A stretch of DNA of 64,000 bases, from positions 2,728,001 through 2,792,000 of the forward strand of contig NZ_CP039435.1 of assembly GCF_005484585.1 (NCBI RefSeq), in the 5' to 3' direction. Of the stretch, positions 62,320 through 64,000 are shown one piece after another. Source of the DNA: Brevundimonas sp. SGAir0440. Lineage in GTDB: Bacteria > Pseudomonadota > Alphaproteobacteria > Caulobacterales > Caulobacteraceae. Position numbers and translations under genes: made by a program. Position 1 is the first letter of the stretch. Each line of letters begins with the position of its first letter. The notes beneath the pieces are model-generated. The model did no database searches and had not been told where the DNA came from. It saw only the letters and a program-made list of their open reading frames with translations.

Positions 62320-64000
<1,681 letters not shown>

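Overview
The window is high-GC DNA from an alphaproteobacterium, most likely Caulobacteraceae and probably Brevundimonas. The evidence is a clear CcrM (GANTC) methyltransferase, a LovK/LovR-type LOV kinase and response regulator pair, tandem S46 dipeptidyl-peptidases, a GTTC-N7-GTTC (alphaproteobacterial LexA) motif and a compact dcw cluster. All calls come from reading the sequence and provided translations; no homology search was run.

Layout. 1-2.5 kb: 3' end of pgsA, a membrane-anchored retropepsin-like protease, a DUF1289 protein, a 50-aa orphan gene with its own promoter and terminator, and a crotonase-family enzyme. 2.5-5.4 kb (minus): a three-gene ABC exporter (FtsX-type permease, ATPase, HlyD-type adaptor). 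5.6-10.5 kb: two S46 peptidases separated by a palindromic repeat, with a GNAT gene overlapping the second. 10.5-14 kb: TetR regulator with a palindromic operator, DHA2-type MFS pump and EmrA-like adaptor. 14-15.7 kb: two small genes and ccrM. 15.9-20.8 kb: GT4 glycosyltransferase, a Tad/vWA pilus-type protein and a glycogen-debranching-type glycosidase. 20.8-29.3 kb: mutY and a DciA-like gene diverging from a 20-bp gap, lovK-lovR, two DsbA-like proteins, smc and a small hypothetical.

29.3-46.2 kb (minus): sppA, a small membrane protein, an AmpD-type amidase, rnpB and the dcw cluster mraZ-rsmH-ftsL-ftsI-murE-murF-mraY-murD-ftsW-murG, then mscS. Most dcw junctions are short stop/start overlaps, so the run is probably one operon. 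murC, murB, ddl and ftsQAZ are not here. 46.3-47.4 kb: an internally deleted IS5-type transposase remnant and a GNAT gene of less local character. 47.5-64 kb: panD, a SIMPL protein, a CAT-anticodon tRNA, an S8 autotransporter protease, a free-methionine-sulfoxide reductase, an SDR/CitE-like pair, kpsC with a FabH-like synthase, DoxX, an M48 Ste24-like protease, a conserved-looking small protein, a beta-barrel outer-membrane protein and the 3' part of ppdK.

The most unusual signals are repeats and regulation rather than a new gene system. A ~147-bp element made of two inverted REP-like units lies in frame inside murD, adding about 50 residues, and a second copy separates the S46 genes. A different inverted element starts right after the ftsW stop. 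The mraZ upstream region carries a four-repeat MraZ box and a GAAC-N7-GAAC LexA-type site. A small gene has its Shine-Dalgarno buried in a perfect hairpin, and the mutY/dciA gap has one symmetric TATATA that could serve both directions.
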